A DNA stretch of 5,454 nucleotides from positions 1-5,454 of the forward strand of contig CALBSZ010000557.1 of the NCBI GenBank assembly GCA_937967665.1, read 5' to 3'. Made by a program: the position numbers and the translations under genes. This DNA is from an uncultured Planctomycetaceae bacterium (GTDB lineage: Bacteria > Planctomycetota > Planctomycetia > Pirellulales > Pirellulaceae). A model generated the notes under the pieces. It ran no database searches and had not been told where the DNA came from. It worked only from the letters and a program-made list of their open reading frames with translations. Below, one piece after another: positions 1 through 5,454 of the stretch. Every line of letters begins with the position of its first letter. Positions within the stretch are counted from its first letter, which is position 1.

Positions 1-78
1 CCAGGCCAGGGCATCACCACGAGTATTCACGTGGCGCCATGACGTTGGCTTCGAGCGAGAACAAAGGGGCGAGAACCA

Positions 79-258
79 GGGGACTGGCTCCATCGTTGTG
101 TTTGGTTCGTCCCGGAAAACCCGGTGGATCGATGGTGCCTGTCCCCCTTTCGCGGACCAGTATAGTATCACCCTGGGCCTGCGAGAAAAGGGGACAGGCA
201 CGGCGGACGCGACCGGATTTGCAAGCTGGTACCCGTTTGTATCACCGAGCCAGCCCCC
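79..258. repeat. Nested REP-like inverted repeat cluster (four 13-bp copies)
   Basis: Four copies of one 13-bp motif are visible. They are GGGGACTGGCTCC at 79-91 (+), GGGGACAGGCACC at 134-146 (read on -), GGGGACAGGCACG at 190-202 (+) and GGGGGCTGGCTCG at 246-258 (read on -). The inner two form one inverted pair (A/A type, GACAGGCAC). The outer two form a second pair (T/T type, CTGGCTC). Three of the four are preceded by an A-rich stretch (gaaa/gaaaa) on the motif strand. An 8-bp direct repeat, GTATCACC, lies at 165-172 and 239-246. The arrangement resembles REP/BIME-like repeats mobilised by IS200-like (RAYT, Y1) transposases, and my recollection is that arms of this sort are common in planctomycete intergenic regions. 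No transposase gene is present, so at most this is a non-autonomous element. Confidence 0.5.
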
Positions 259-374
259 TTTTCTCTAGACCCTGCGCTGTAGTATTCGAGCCCGAATCGA
301 AAGCGGCGGATTAGCACTAGCATACCGAAGACGAGTGCTGTGACGGATTCACGCAATGGTGGGTGTGTATAGCC

Positions 375-392
375 GGCAAGGTTTTCCTTGCC
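375..392. other. Perfect 7-bp hairpin upstream of the small gene
   Basis: GGCAAGG (375-381) and CCTTGCC (386-392) form a perfect 7-bp stem around a TTTT loop. It ends 92 bases before the start codon at 485. No T run follows the stem, so it is a poor intrinsic terminator. It could be a leader-RNA structure or a protein-binding site. Confidence 0.35.
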
Positions 393-484
393 TTCCCTCA
401 TCGCGATCTGACGATAAGCGAACTATCCACGCAAGTGCGACTCGCACTCGCCGAGATCTCCGAATCAACGACCAGGAAAACAAG

Positions 485-814
485 ATGAGCAAAAACACGT
501 ATCGCGTGGTGACGCGAGCTGCCGATGGATCGCTGAGAATTAAGGATTATGCCAATCAAGACAACCTGCTGAAGACACACACGCAGATCGGCGTGGACGA
601 CTGCAGTACCGATCTGGGACTCCGCGGCCTGCCCGTCTTTCGCGGACTGATCGGGCCGATGCCTGAGGGCAAAGGGGTCATCCGCTACGAATCCCCCGAG
701 GTCTTCGAGACACTGACGAAGGAATGGAGTGCCGCCAAGACTCCCCGCCGGACCCGACGCCGCACGCAAGCTCCCAGCAGCGCGGGCTCGCACATGCGGA
801 TGACGACCGAATAG
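485..814 (+). CDS. Small hypothetical protein with basic C-terminus
   Basis: This encodes 109 residues of unknown function. The start ATG at 485 is preferred because AGGA at 474-477 sits 7 bases upstream, a good ribosome binding site. The frame is open further upstream to 356, but those extra residues look non-coding. The protein has no signal peptide or membrane segment and is probably cytoplasmic. Residues about 1-85 look like a small folded domain with mixed polar and hydrophobic stretches and a single Cys in 'GVDDCSTD'. The tail from about residue 84 is rich in Arg, Thr, Pro and Ser ('TPRRTRRRTQ') and is probably disordered or nucleic-acid binding. Third codon positions are G/C-biased, as expected for a real gene in this genome. 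It ends 25 bases before the convergent SHD1 gene, so it is not in an operon with it. I do not recognise the family and assign no function. Confidence 0.6.
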   Translation: MSKNTYRVVTRAADGSLRIKDYANQDNLLKTHTQIGVDDCSTDLGLRGLPVFRGLIGPMPEGKGVIRYESPEVFETLTKEWSAAKTPRRTRRRTQAPSSAGSHMRMTTE

Positions 815-839
815 CGTCGGAGTCGTCGCGGCTCGTGGT

Positions 840-1709
840 TCAGGAATTCGAATTATTCTGGCGTTCCAGTTTCTTGAGTTCGGTTTCCCGTTCCTGCAGT
901 TCAAAGGTCAACTTGCGGTCGCCCAGTCGCCGGGCGCCGATCAGCGCCGACCGGGCGAATTCGGTGGCCGCAGCGAATTGCTCCGCCTTGACCGCTTCGT
1001 CCATTTGCGCCACACACAAGTCGACGACCTGCTTGGCGGCTTGCGGTGAACCCGCGCTGCGGCCCGCGATGCCCAGCGCCTTGGCTTTGAACATCCACGT
1101 GCGAGGTTCATCGAAAGCAATGGCCATGTAATCGATGGCCTGAACGACCAGCCCGCCGTCGCCGATAGAGGCTGCCACACCTGTCGATTCGACCAGCAGG
1201 GCGTAGGCCACATCGCTGTTTTCGTTGAGTCCCGAGGTGGCCTGCTGCAACATGTCGCTGGCCAGGGCTTGTTTCGATTTGGCGTCGCGGGCTGCGGACA
1301 TCTGCTTGCCGTATGCCGCTTGCACCTCCTTGCGCTTGGCGGCCAGCGTGGCATTGTCGGGAACCGGAAACGGTTTGTCCGGCTTGATGAAAGTCGAGTT
1401 AATCGACGTGTTGGAAAAAGGCACGTAGGCCGGCCCGCCCGCCGCGGAAATGCCGGCCGCCGCTTCCCAGATCTGCTTGTTCAGCTGGTCCACCCCGAGA
1501 CTCTCGTAACTGGCAATCAGCTCGGCCGAATTGGCCACGCCGCTACGTTCGCACAGGACCTTCGCCAATGACGGCGGAAAGTTCTCCGCGGAATCCAATT
1601 GGAGCGTCAGATTGCGCCCCAACGCGCGAATGATCAGCTTCGAACCCGTTCGTTCGACCACCGCCACAACCGTGTCCTTGATGGGCAGTTCTTCACCCCC
1701 GTGAAGCAA
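840..1709 (-). CDS. C-terminal part of the frameshifted SHD1-domain protein
   Basis: This is the downstream half of the gene whose N-terminus lies at 1693-2160. The only available start in this frame is a TTG at 1709, immediately after the G run, which suggests the frame is a continuation and not a separate gene. The first 45 or so residues (after 'LHGGEELPIKDT') look like a small beta-rich module: 'VVAVVERTGSKLIIRALGRN'. A long helical region follows, rich in Ala, Gln, Glu and Lys, and ends in a probable coiled coil ('ELQERETELKKLERQ'). This pattern (SHD1, helical linker, small beta module, Ala-rich helices) matches planctomycete SHD1 proteins as I know them. The helical part may be TPR-like, which is inference. 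With one base removed at the C run the two halves join into 439 residues. The stop at 840 lies 25 bases from the convergent small gene. Confidence 0.7.
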   Translation of the reverse strand: MLHGGEELPIKDTVVAVVERTGSKLIIRALGRNLTLQLDSAENFPPSLAKVLCERSGVANSAELIASYESLGVDQLNKQIWEAAAGISAAGGPAYVPFSNTSINSTFIKPDKPFPVPDNATLAAKRKEVQAAYGKQMSAARDAKSKQALASDMLQQATSGLNENSDVAYALLVESTGVAASIGDGGLVVQAIDYMAIAFDEPRTWMFKAKALGIAGRSAGSPQAAKQVVDLCVAQMDEAVKAEQFAAATEFARSALIGARRLGDRKLTFELQERETELKKLERQNNSNS

Positions 1710-2160
1710 CTGCCCCCCCCTGCTCGACCGCCTCCCAGAAGGCGACCAGCCGACTCATCGTCCCTTTGGCGTCGGCCAGGGCAACCTTGTCCGCCGGGGT
1801 TTCCGCTTTGGACTCGGCGGCCGCGATGAACTGGTTGGCGGTCGGGAGGTCCCCACGAGCCATGGCCGCATTCGCGGACAGCAACGCTTCTTCCACATCG
1901 GCGACGACCGGCGTCGGACCGGCGGACTGAGCGCGAATGAAATCCTGATCGGCAGCGGACAGGTTCGTGACCGGAACCGTCAGGATGCGTCCGTCTGGTC
2001 GTTGCAGTTTGACTTTTGTCCCATCCACTCCCGCAAATTCCGCTTCCAGACGAAACGTCCCCGCGGCATTCGTCCATTCCCGCGCATGGAGCGGCAGCGC
2101 CAGGACGACGGCCAGAGAAAAAATCAGAGCGAAGGTGCCGATGGACCTGTCAAAGAACAT
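1693..2160 (-). CDS. N-terminal part of secreted SHD1-domain protein, truncated by frameshift
   Basis: As read, this encodes 155 residues. The start ATG at 2160 is chosen because GAGG (complement of 2167-2170) lies 6 bases upstream and because it places a clean signal peptide at the very N-terminus. The alternative GTG at 2202 would bury that signal behind 14 polar residues. Residues 1-26 form the signal peptide, with a hydrophobic core 'ALIFSLAVVLALPLHA' and probable cleavage after Ala26. Residues about 27-76 are an SHD1 domain: REWT at the start, 'GTKVKLQRPDGR' in the middle and 'VPVTNLSAADQDFI' at the end. In eukaryotic Sla1, SHD1 binds NPFxD peptides; its role in planctomycetes is unknown. 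Residues 77-145 are helical and Ala/Glu-rich. After the G run the frame adds only 'AVASRG' before a TGA, so the stop is an artefact of the frameshift. The product should be exported, probably to the periplasm or cell surface. Confidence 0.8.
   Translation of the reverse strand: MFFDRSIGTFALIFSLAVVLALPLHAREWTNAAGTFRLEAEFAGVDGTKVKLQRPDGRILTVPVTNLSAADQDFIRAQSAGPTPVVADVEEALLSANAAMARGDLPTANQFIAAAESKAETPADKVALADAKGTMSRLVAFWEAVEQGGAVASRG
1713..1720 (-). other. Eight-base homopolymer at a frame break
   Basis: Eight consecutive C on the plus strand (G8 on the coding strand) mark the exact point where the SHD1 gene changes frame. Removing one G turns the local reading from 'EQGGAVASRG-stop' into 'EQGGQLLHGGEELPIKDT', continuous to the stop at 840. 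The full span 840-2160 is 1321 bases, and 1320 is divisible by three, consistent with a single extra base. A true one-base insertion, a sequencing or assembly error and polymerase slippage cannot be told apart from this sequence. Confidence 0.8.
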
Positions 2161-2166
2161 GAAAAG

Positions 2167-2170
2167 CCTC
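2167..2170 (-). promoter_or_regulatory. Ribosome binding site of the SHD1 gene
   Basis: On the minus strand GAGG is followed by six bases and then ATG at 2160. This is the best Shine-Dalgarno match near the gene. It decides the start in favour of 2160 over the upstream GTG at 2202. Confidence 0.6.
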
Positions 2171-2395
2171 GTTTCGTTCTCGTCAATCAAGTTCGTTGTC
2201 ACAACCTACCAAGTATAGCGGAGAAAGCACCATCGTACTCGCCAACGTGGCGTCGAAGGCGTGGCAATCGACTCGGTTTTCGGTCTATCAGAAGAGAGAG
2301 GCAGAATGGGCAGGATGTCTTGCATCGTCGCGTTAAGTCTTTTTAACGATAAAGGTTGCAGAATCATTAGATACTGAAACCTGATGTCAATTTCG

Positions 2396-2424
2396 TTGAA
2401 GGATTTGTAACGCGCAATTATCAT
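2396..2424 (+). promoter_or_regulatory. Candidate sigma70-type promoter for the secreted protein gene
   Basis: TTGAAG at 2396-2401 (four of six to TTGACA) and TATCAT at 2419-2424 (five of six to TATAAT) are separated by exactly 17 bases, in the most A/T-rich part of the divergent region. Transcription would begin near 2431, giving a leader of about 210 bases. That is long but possible. The call rests on consensus matching only. Confidence 0.35.
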
Positions 2425-2447
2425 CGAAGTTGAGGTCGGCGCGTGGC

Positions 2448-2474
2448 GATTCGCGAATGCCTTCGGGATTCGCG
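2448..2474. repeat. Palindrome and direct repeat, operator-like
   Basis: ATTCGCGAAT at 2449-2458 is a perfect 10-bp palindrome. GATTCGCG occurs at 2448-2455 and again at 2467-2474, 19 bases apart and therefore close to two helical turns. The sites lie just downstream of the candidate promoter at 2396-2424, where a repressor could act. No regulator is encoded in the window. Confidence 0.3.
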
Positions 2475-2642
2475 GACGAGAATGAGGCTTGCCGATCTTT
2501 TTTTCACTCCTCTCCACGACCCCACGTCAAGGATCCCCCCAGGCAGGCAAGAACGGCGGCTGATTCGCCGGACTTTAGCGGCCTGGGGAACCCATCAGCG
2601 ACTTGGATCGTCCAAGGCTTGTCACCCGTTGCTACTTCTTAA

Positions 2643-5165
2643 ATGCTTATGCTCTCCTGGTTTCGGCGAAAACGAATGACAACACGGGGAAGGCGTTCCC
2701 GCCAGGTTGCTCGGCTGCGCGCGCTGGAATCCCTGGAAAACCGCGACTTACTGGCGGCGGTCCCGTATGGCGCCGCGGATTCCGATACGGGCGAGTTCAT
2801 GCTTGGCGACATTCTGGTCACCGTGGTGTTGATGGAGTCGAATGGACTTTTGAACCCGAACACGGAAGATTGGACCCCCGCATCGATTGCGGCGGCCAAG
2901 TCGAATATCGAGGAGGGACTCGACTGGTGGGAGGAGACGCTGTCCACCATCACGGACAAGCAGCCGCTACGTTTCATTACGGATTACACCTACGCCGACC
3001 AGCCGGTTCAGACAGCATACGAACCGATCAGCCAGACCTCCAATACATTCAGCGAGTGGATCTACGATTTCCTGCGCGTGGCGGGTTACGATGCTTCGGG
3101 TAGTTTTAGTACGGATATCCGCGACTTCAATCACGCGCAACGCGTTTCTTACGGGACCGATTGGGCGTTTACGATTTTCGTGGTGAACGACGAGCACGAT
3201 GGCGACGGCCGCTTCGCGTCGGGCGGCAGTTTTTCACGGGCCTTTGCCTATGCCGGCGGACGCTTTTTCATAACCCCCGCCAGCCGTCCGCCCAGCACGA
3301 TCGCCCACGAAACGGGGCAGATGTTCTGGGGCAAGGACGAATACTATTCCGGCGCTTCGTATCTGGATCAGCGAGGATATTACAACACTCAAAATCTGAA
3401 TGGCGCGCGGGATAATCCCGATCCGAACTTCGTTCAAACGCCGACGATCATGTCGTCTGGCGAACAACCAGGCGACCCGCTCTACGAAGCCTTTGTGAAT
3501 CATGCGAGTGCCGCGTCGACGCTGGAGATGATCGGCTGGCGAGACAGCGATGCCGACGGCATCTTTGATGTGCTGGACGTGCCGCACACGTTGACCGGAT
3601 CGGGAGTTTACGATCCCACGTCAAACAGCTACCGGTTCGTCGGCGAATCCCGTGTGCAGACGCTGCCGAATCTGAATTCGAGCGGCAACCAGAATGACAT
3701 CACCATCAATGAAATCAGCCGCGCCGAATTTCGTATTGATGGCGGCAATTGGGTCACCGCCGAAGTCATCCACGCGCATGCGGCGCGTCTCGACCTGTCC
3801 ATTTCAGTACCGTCCAACTTTTCACAAATTGAAATCCGCACGGTGGACGATCGCACCCATGTCACCAGCCAGATCTTTACCGGGACGCCGTCCCACCCGT
3901 CCGTCGCGGGAAGCACCGGAATCGGCGGCTTTATCTGGAATGACACCAATGCCGACGGCCAGTTCGATTTTGGCGAGGAAGGATTGGGCGGCTGGACGGT
4001 CCAGTTGGTCGATGAAGCCAATCAACCGGTCATGCTGTCTGGACGACTGGAACCCGACGACCATGCCGCGGGAACCGATGTCAGTGCGATCCGAACGGAT
4101 GTGTCGTTGAGAAGTGTTGGGCCGGACGTCACCGGCGCGGTCACGGCGCGCCTCGCGGAACATGCCTCCACCGGAAATCTTGTCTTCGGCTATTTCCGCA
4201 CCGGCGTGAATTGGACCACGGCCTGGACAGAAGACCGGCAGTTGCGCATCGACTTCGATTCGCCGACAGCCACCGTCAGCCTGGATGCCGTGGCGGATAG
4301 CGCCAACGACGTTGGCCGGCTCGAGATCTACGACGCCGACGACCAGCTGCTCGGTCGCTATACAACCGCCACACTCGCCGCCGGTGAAATCGAAACGATG
4401 ACTCTGTCCGGCCACGGCAGTACGATCGCCTATGCGATCGCCAGCGCTCATGGTGGAGGCGGCTTGCAGTTCGACCACTTGGACTACGGCACCTCGTCGG
4501 TCACCGTCAGCCAGGCTGATGGCAGTTACGTCCTGCCCGATCTTCCCGAGGGCAGTTATCGAGTCTCCGTCGCCGCGCCGGCCGGCTGGGAACCGATTGG
4601 CGCTGAAGGGAACACGCGACTTGTCGAACTGGCCGCGGGAGTCGCTGAAACGCGAGTTGATTTCTCCCAGCGCCGTCAGGATGTTCGGTGGCAAAATCCT
4701 GCGAATCGGTTCGACGTCAACAACGACTTGCGGATCACCCCGCTCGATGCCCTGCTGCTGATCAACGACTTGAACCAGAACGGGAACCGGATTCTGCCCG
4801 CCAATAGCGGGGAAGGCGAGTCGGGGCCCCCGTTTATCGACGTCAACGGCGACGGTCAGTTTACCCCGCTGGATGCGCTGCTGGTGATCAACGCCTTGAA
4901 TGAAGCTGCCAGCGGTGAAGGTGAAGCACCGAACTTCTCCAGTACAGCATCGGAATCCACGGAGAAGGCCGAAGCAAGCCTTGGAGAGCAGCATGCCAGG
5001 GACTCGTATTTACCTCGCTTGGAAAACTCGGACCCCTTGTGGGAACTTCTGGCCAACGATGTGGCCCACGCCACGGCAAGGCCCCCTGCGCACGGGGCAA
5101 ACGGTGATGAAATACCTGTCGTTCTTGCGATATCGCTCGAGAATCCACTACGGGCCGACATTTAG
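2643..5165 (+). CDS. Large secreted planctomycete protein: metalloprotease-like, Cna-B-like and dockerin domains
   Basis: This encodes 840 residues. The start is uncertain: ATG 2643, 2649 and 2676 all lack a good ribosome binding site, and 2676 would begin the usual short basic leader. Residues 12-39 hold basic residues and the motif 'LESLENRDLLAA', an N-terminal signature of exported planctomycete proteins. Residues about 52-300 look like a zinc metalloprotease domain. They include 'TVVLMESNG', a 'GGSFSRAFAYAGGRFF' stretch and 'IAHETGQMFWGKDEY' (H222, E223, Q226, D232, E233, Y234). The second zinc ligand expected in HExxH is Gln226, so activity is doubtful. The HExxH...DEY layout recalls M64-type peptidases, which is inference. 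Residues 301-309 (DSDADGIFD) resemble a Ca-binding loop, followed to about 420 by a beta-sandwich linker. Residues 430-463 and 619-660 are two halves of one SdrD/Cna-B-like repeat with about 155 residues inserted. Residues 683-754 are a dockerin type I pair. An 86-residue polar tail follows. The product is probably surface-bound or secreted; its substrate is unknown. Confidence 0.85.
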   Translation: MLMLSWFRRKRMTTRGRRSRQVARLRALESLENRDLLAAVPYGAADSDTGEFMLGDILVTVVLMESNGLLNPNTEDWTPASIAAAKSNIEEGLDWWEETLSTITDKQPLRFITDYTYADQPVQTAYEPISQTSNTFSEWIYDFLRVAGYDASGSFSTDIRDFNHAQRVSYGTDWAFTIFVVNDEHDGDGRFASGGSFSRAFAYAGGRFFITPASRPPSTIAHETGQMFWGKDEYYSGASYLDQRGYYNTQNLNGARDNPDPNFVQTPTIMSSGEQPGDPLYEAFVNHASAASTLEMIGWRDSDADGIFDVLDVPHTLTGSGVYDPTSNSYRFVGESRVQTLPNLNSSGNQNDITINEISRAEFRIDGGNWVTAEVIHAHAARLDLSISVPSNFSQIEIRTVDDRTHVTSQIFTGTPSHPSVAGSTGIGGFIWNDTNADGQFDFGEEGLGGWTVQLVDEANQPVMLSGRLEPDDHAAGTDVSAIRTDVSLRSVGPDVTGAVTARLAEHASTGNLVFGYFRTGVNWTTAWTEDRQLRIDFDSPTATVSLDAVADSANDVGRLEIYDADDQLLGRYTTATLAAGEIETMTLSGHGSTIAYAIASAHGGGGLQFDHLDYGTSSVTVSQADGSYVLPDLPEGSYRVSVAAPAGWEPIGAEGNTRLVELAAGVAETRVDFSQRRQDVRWQNPANRFDVNNDLRITPLDALLLINDLNQNGNRILPANSGEGESGPPFIDVNGDGQFTPLDALLVINALNEAASGEGEAPNFSSTASESTEKAEASLGEQHARDSYLPRLENSDPLWELLANDVAHATARPPAHGANGDEIPVVLAISLENPLRADI
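4737..4900 (+). repeat. 38-bp direct repeat encoding the two dockerin helices
   Basis: Bases 4737-4774 and 4863-4900 match at 34 of 38 positions. They encode TPLDALLLINDLN (residues 699-711) and TPLDALLVINALN (741-753). Each follows a Ca-binding loop: D691, N693, D695 and D702 in the first, and D733, N735, D737 and D744 in the second. This is an F-hand pair as in type I dockerins, with a 21-residue Gly/Pro-rich spacer between the units. Confidence 0.75.
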
Positions 5166-5184
5166 AACAGAAATGAACAGAAAT
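5165..5184 (+). repeat. Tandem 10-bp repeat at the stop codon
   Basis: GAACAGAAAT occurs twice in tandem at 5165-5174 and 5175-5184, starting with the last base of the stop codon of the large gene. This looks like a simple replication-slippage duplication. I see no function for it. Confidence 0.6.
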
Positions 5185-5288
5185 TCCTTGCAGCTTAACG
5201 ACGGCAGCACCTTGTGCCAGGGAACGAATCGAGACGTCAACGCGTCTAACGGAGCGTGTTTCAACATTGAATCCCGAGTTCACGGTGT

Positions 5289-5332
5289 TCTGATGGAGCG
5301 GAGCGGACATCCGTTCAGATTGTTATCATTTT
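5289..5332 (+). terminator. Weak terminator-like hairpin downstream of the large gene
   Basis: TCTGA (5289-5293) and TCAGA (5315-5319) can pair, extended across small bulges by GGA (5295-5297) and TCC (5310-5312). The stem is followed by the T-rich stretch TTGTTATCATTTT. The stem is interrupted, the T tract is broken by A, G and C, and the distance from the stop codon is over 120 bases. This is only a possible terminator. Confidence 0.2.
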
Positions 5333-5396
5333 GGCGATCGTGTCGCGGAAAACATCCACGTTTGCATGCGCGTTGTCCCGAATTGGTAACATTTTG
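5319..5396 (+). repeat. Imperfect 15-bp direct repeat, 63 bp apart
   Basis: ATTGTTATCATTTTG at 5319-5333 and ATTGGTAACATTTTG at 5382-5396 match at 13 of 15 positions. Their spacing of 63 bases is six turns of DNA. They lie in an otherwise empty 3' region and could be paired regulator sites for a gene beyond the window. The rest of 5185-5454 contains no gene that I can support; AGACG/CGTCT at 5232-5247 is a minor inverted repeat. Confidence 0.3.
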
Positions 5397-5454
5397 TTTG
5401 CAATCTTCACGTCGGCTGACTAGTCTGAAGTTGATAAGTGCATGCCCGCTATTC

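Larger units (their letters stand above)
1..484. other. Gene-free region with nested repeats and a hairpin
   Basis: I see no supportable gene in these bases. The open frames here run across inverted repeats and encode low-complexity Arg/Pro/Ser-rich peptides with no family resemblance and no good ribosome binding site. The region holds the four-copy inverted repeat cluster (79-258) and a short hairpin (375-392), both listed separately. A smaller inverted repeat, AGCACT at 314-319 and AGTGCT at 335-340, could also fold. The final 90 bases should be the leader of the small gene starting at 485. Confidence 0.6.
2161..2642. other. Divergent intergenic region
   Basis: These 482 bases separate the divergent SHD1 gene and the 840-residue secreted protein gene. 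No open frame here looks coding. The stretch 2331-2424 is noticeably A/T-rich, as expected for promoter DNA. It contains a plus-strand promoter candidate, an inverted repeat CGTTAA/TTAACG (2331-2336 and 2343-2348), a palindrome with a nearby direct repeat (2448-2474), and a weak minus-strand -10 element TATACT (complement of 2212-2217) without a convincing -35. From 2475 to 2642 I see nothing clear apart from a 5-bp stem CGGCG/CGCCG at 2554-2570. Confidence 0.5.

Noticed and set aside
79..258. CRISPR array
   Set aside because: The repeats are only 13 bp, alternate in orientation and are unevenly spaced (42-44 bp in the outer gaps and 43 bp in the inner one, but inverted), and no cas gene is present. 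An inverted repeat element fits better.
39..314. 91-codon plus-strand open frame through the repeat cluster
   Set aside because: It spans all four inverted repeat copies and encodes an Arg/Pro/Ser-rich peptide without a hydrophobic core, so it is more likely a by-product of the repeats.
398..904. 168-codon minus-strand open frame
   Set aside because: It is antisense to the small gene at 485-814 and overlaps the end of the SHD1 gene on the same strand. Its composition (Arg/Ser-rich, no domain) is that of a shadow frame, and the plus-strand gene has the better ribosome binding site.
724..1131. 135-codon plus-strand open frame
   Set aside because: It overlaps the small gene in another frame and is antisense to the helical C-terminus of the SHD1 protein, whose Ala-rich codons explain its Ser/Ala-rich sequence.
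2206..2517. 103-codon minus-strand open frame in the divergent region
   Set aside because: It has no ribosome binding site or family resemblance, and it runs across the A/T-rich promoter-like DNA and the operator-like palindrome.
4681..4904. Cellulosome component
   Set aside because: The dockerin pair is real, but no cohesin or carbohydrate-active domain is visible. Dockerins are widespread in planctomycete secreted proteins outside any cellulosome.
3822..4994. 390-codon open frame on the minus strand
   Set aside because: It lies wholly antisense to the well-supported secreted protein gene. Its sequence is a complement of the dockerin and Cna-B-like coding region, with no recognisable domain or ribosome binding site.

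Overview
The window looks like a chromosomal piece of a planctomycete (Planctomycetota, probably Pirellulales/Rhodopirellula-like). Three features support this. One is a large secreted protein with an N-terminal LExLExRxLLA motif and a C-terminal dockerin-type Ca-binding pair of the 'DVNxD...TPLDALLVIN' kind. The second is a periplasmic/secreted protein with an N-terminal SHD1 (SLA1 homology 1) domain, a family strongly expanded in this phylum. The third is high G+C coding sequence with long, more A/T-rich gaps that contain no genes. This assignment comes from recognising families by eye, not from a database search.

Layout. Bases 1-484 hold no convincing gene. They carry a nested set of four imperfect copies of a 13-bp motif (GGGGACWGGCWCS) in alternating orientation at 79-258, resembling REP/IS200-type palindromic repeats, and a perfect 7-bp hairpin at 375-392. 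A small basic-tailed protein of unknown function follows at 485-814 (+). It converges on a 1.3-kb minus-strand gene (840-2160) for a signal-peptide SHD1-domain protein. That gene is split into two reading frames at an 8-base C run (1713-1720; G run on the coding strand). Removing one base gives a continuous 439-aa protein, so this is a recent frameshift, a sequencing error, or a slippage site.

A 482-bp divergent intergenic region (2161-2642) contains a sigma70-like promoter candidate on the plus strand and palindromic or directly repeated operator-like sequence. The 840-aa gene at 2643-5165 (+) encodes an exported modular protein. In order it has an export motif, a metalloprotease-like domain whose zinc motif reads HETGQ instead of HExxH, a Ca-binding-like DSDADGIFD loop, a beta-sandwich linker, an SdrD/Cna-B-like repeat split by an insertion of about 155 residues, a dockerin pair, and an 86-residue polar tail. 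The last 289 bp hold no gene but contain short direct and inverted repeats.

The three genes do not form an operon: their orientation is + / - / +. The two larger products share only a cell-envelope or extracellular destination. No RNA genes, CRISPR array or complete mobile element is visible. The items most worth checking are the altered zinc motif, the homopolymer frameshift, the nested repeat cluster and the interrupted Cna-B-like domain.
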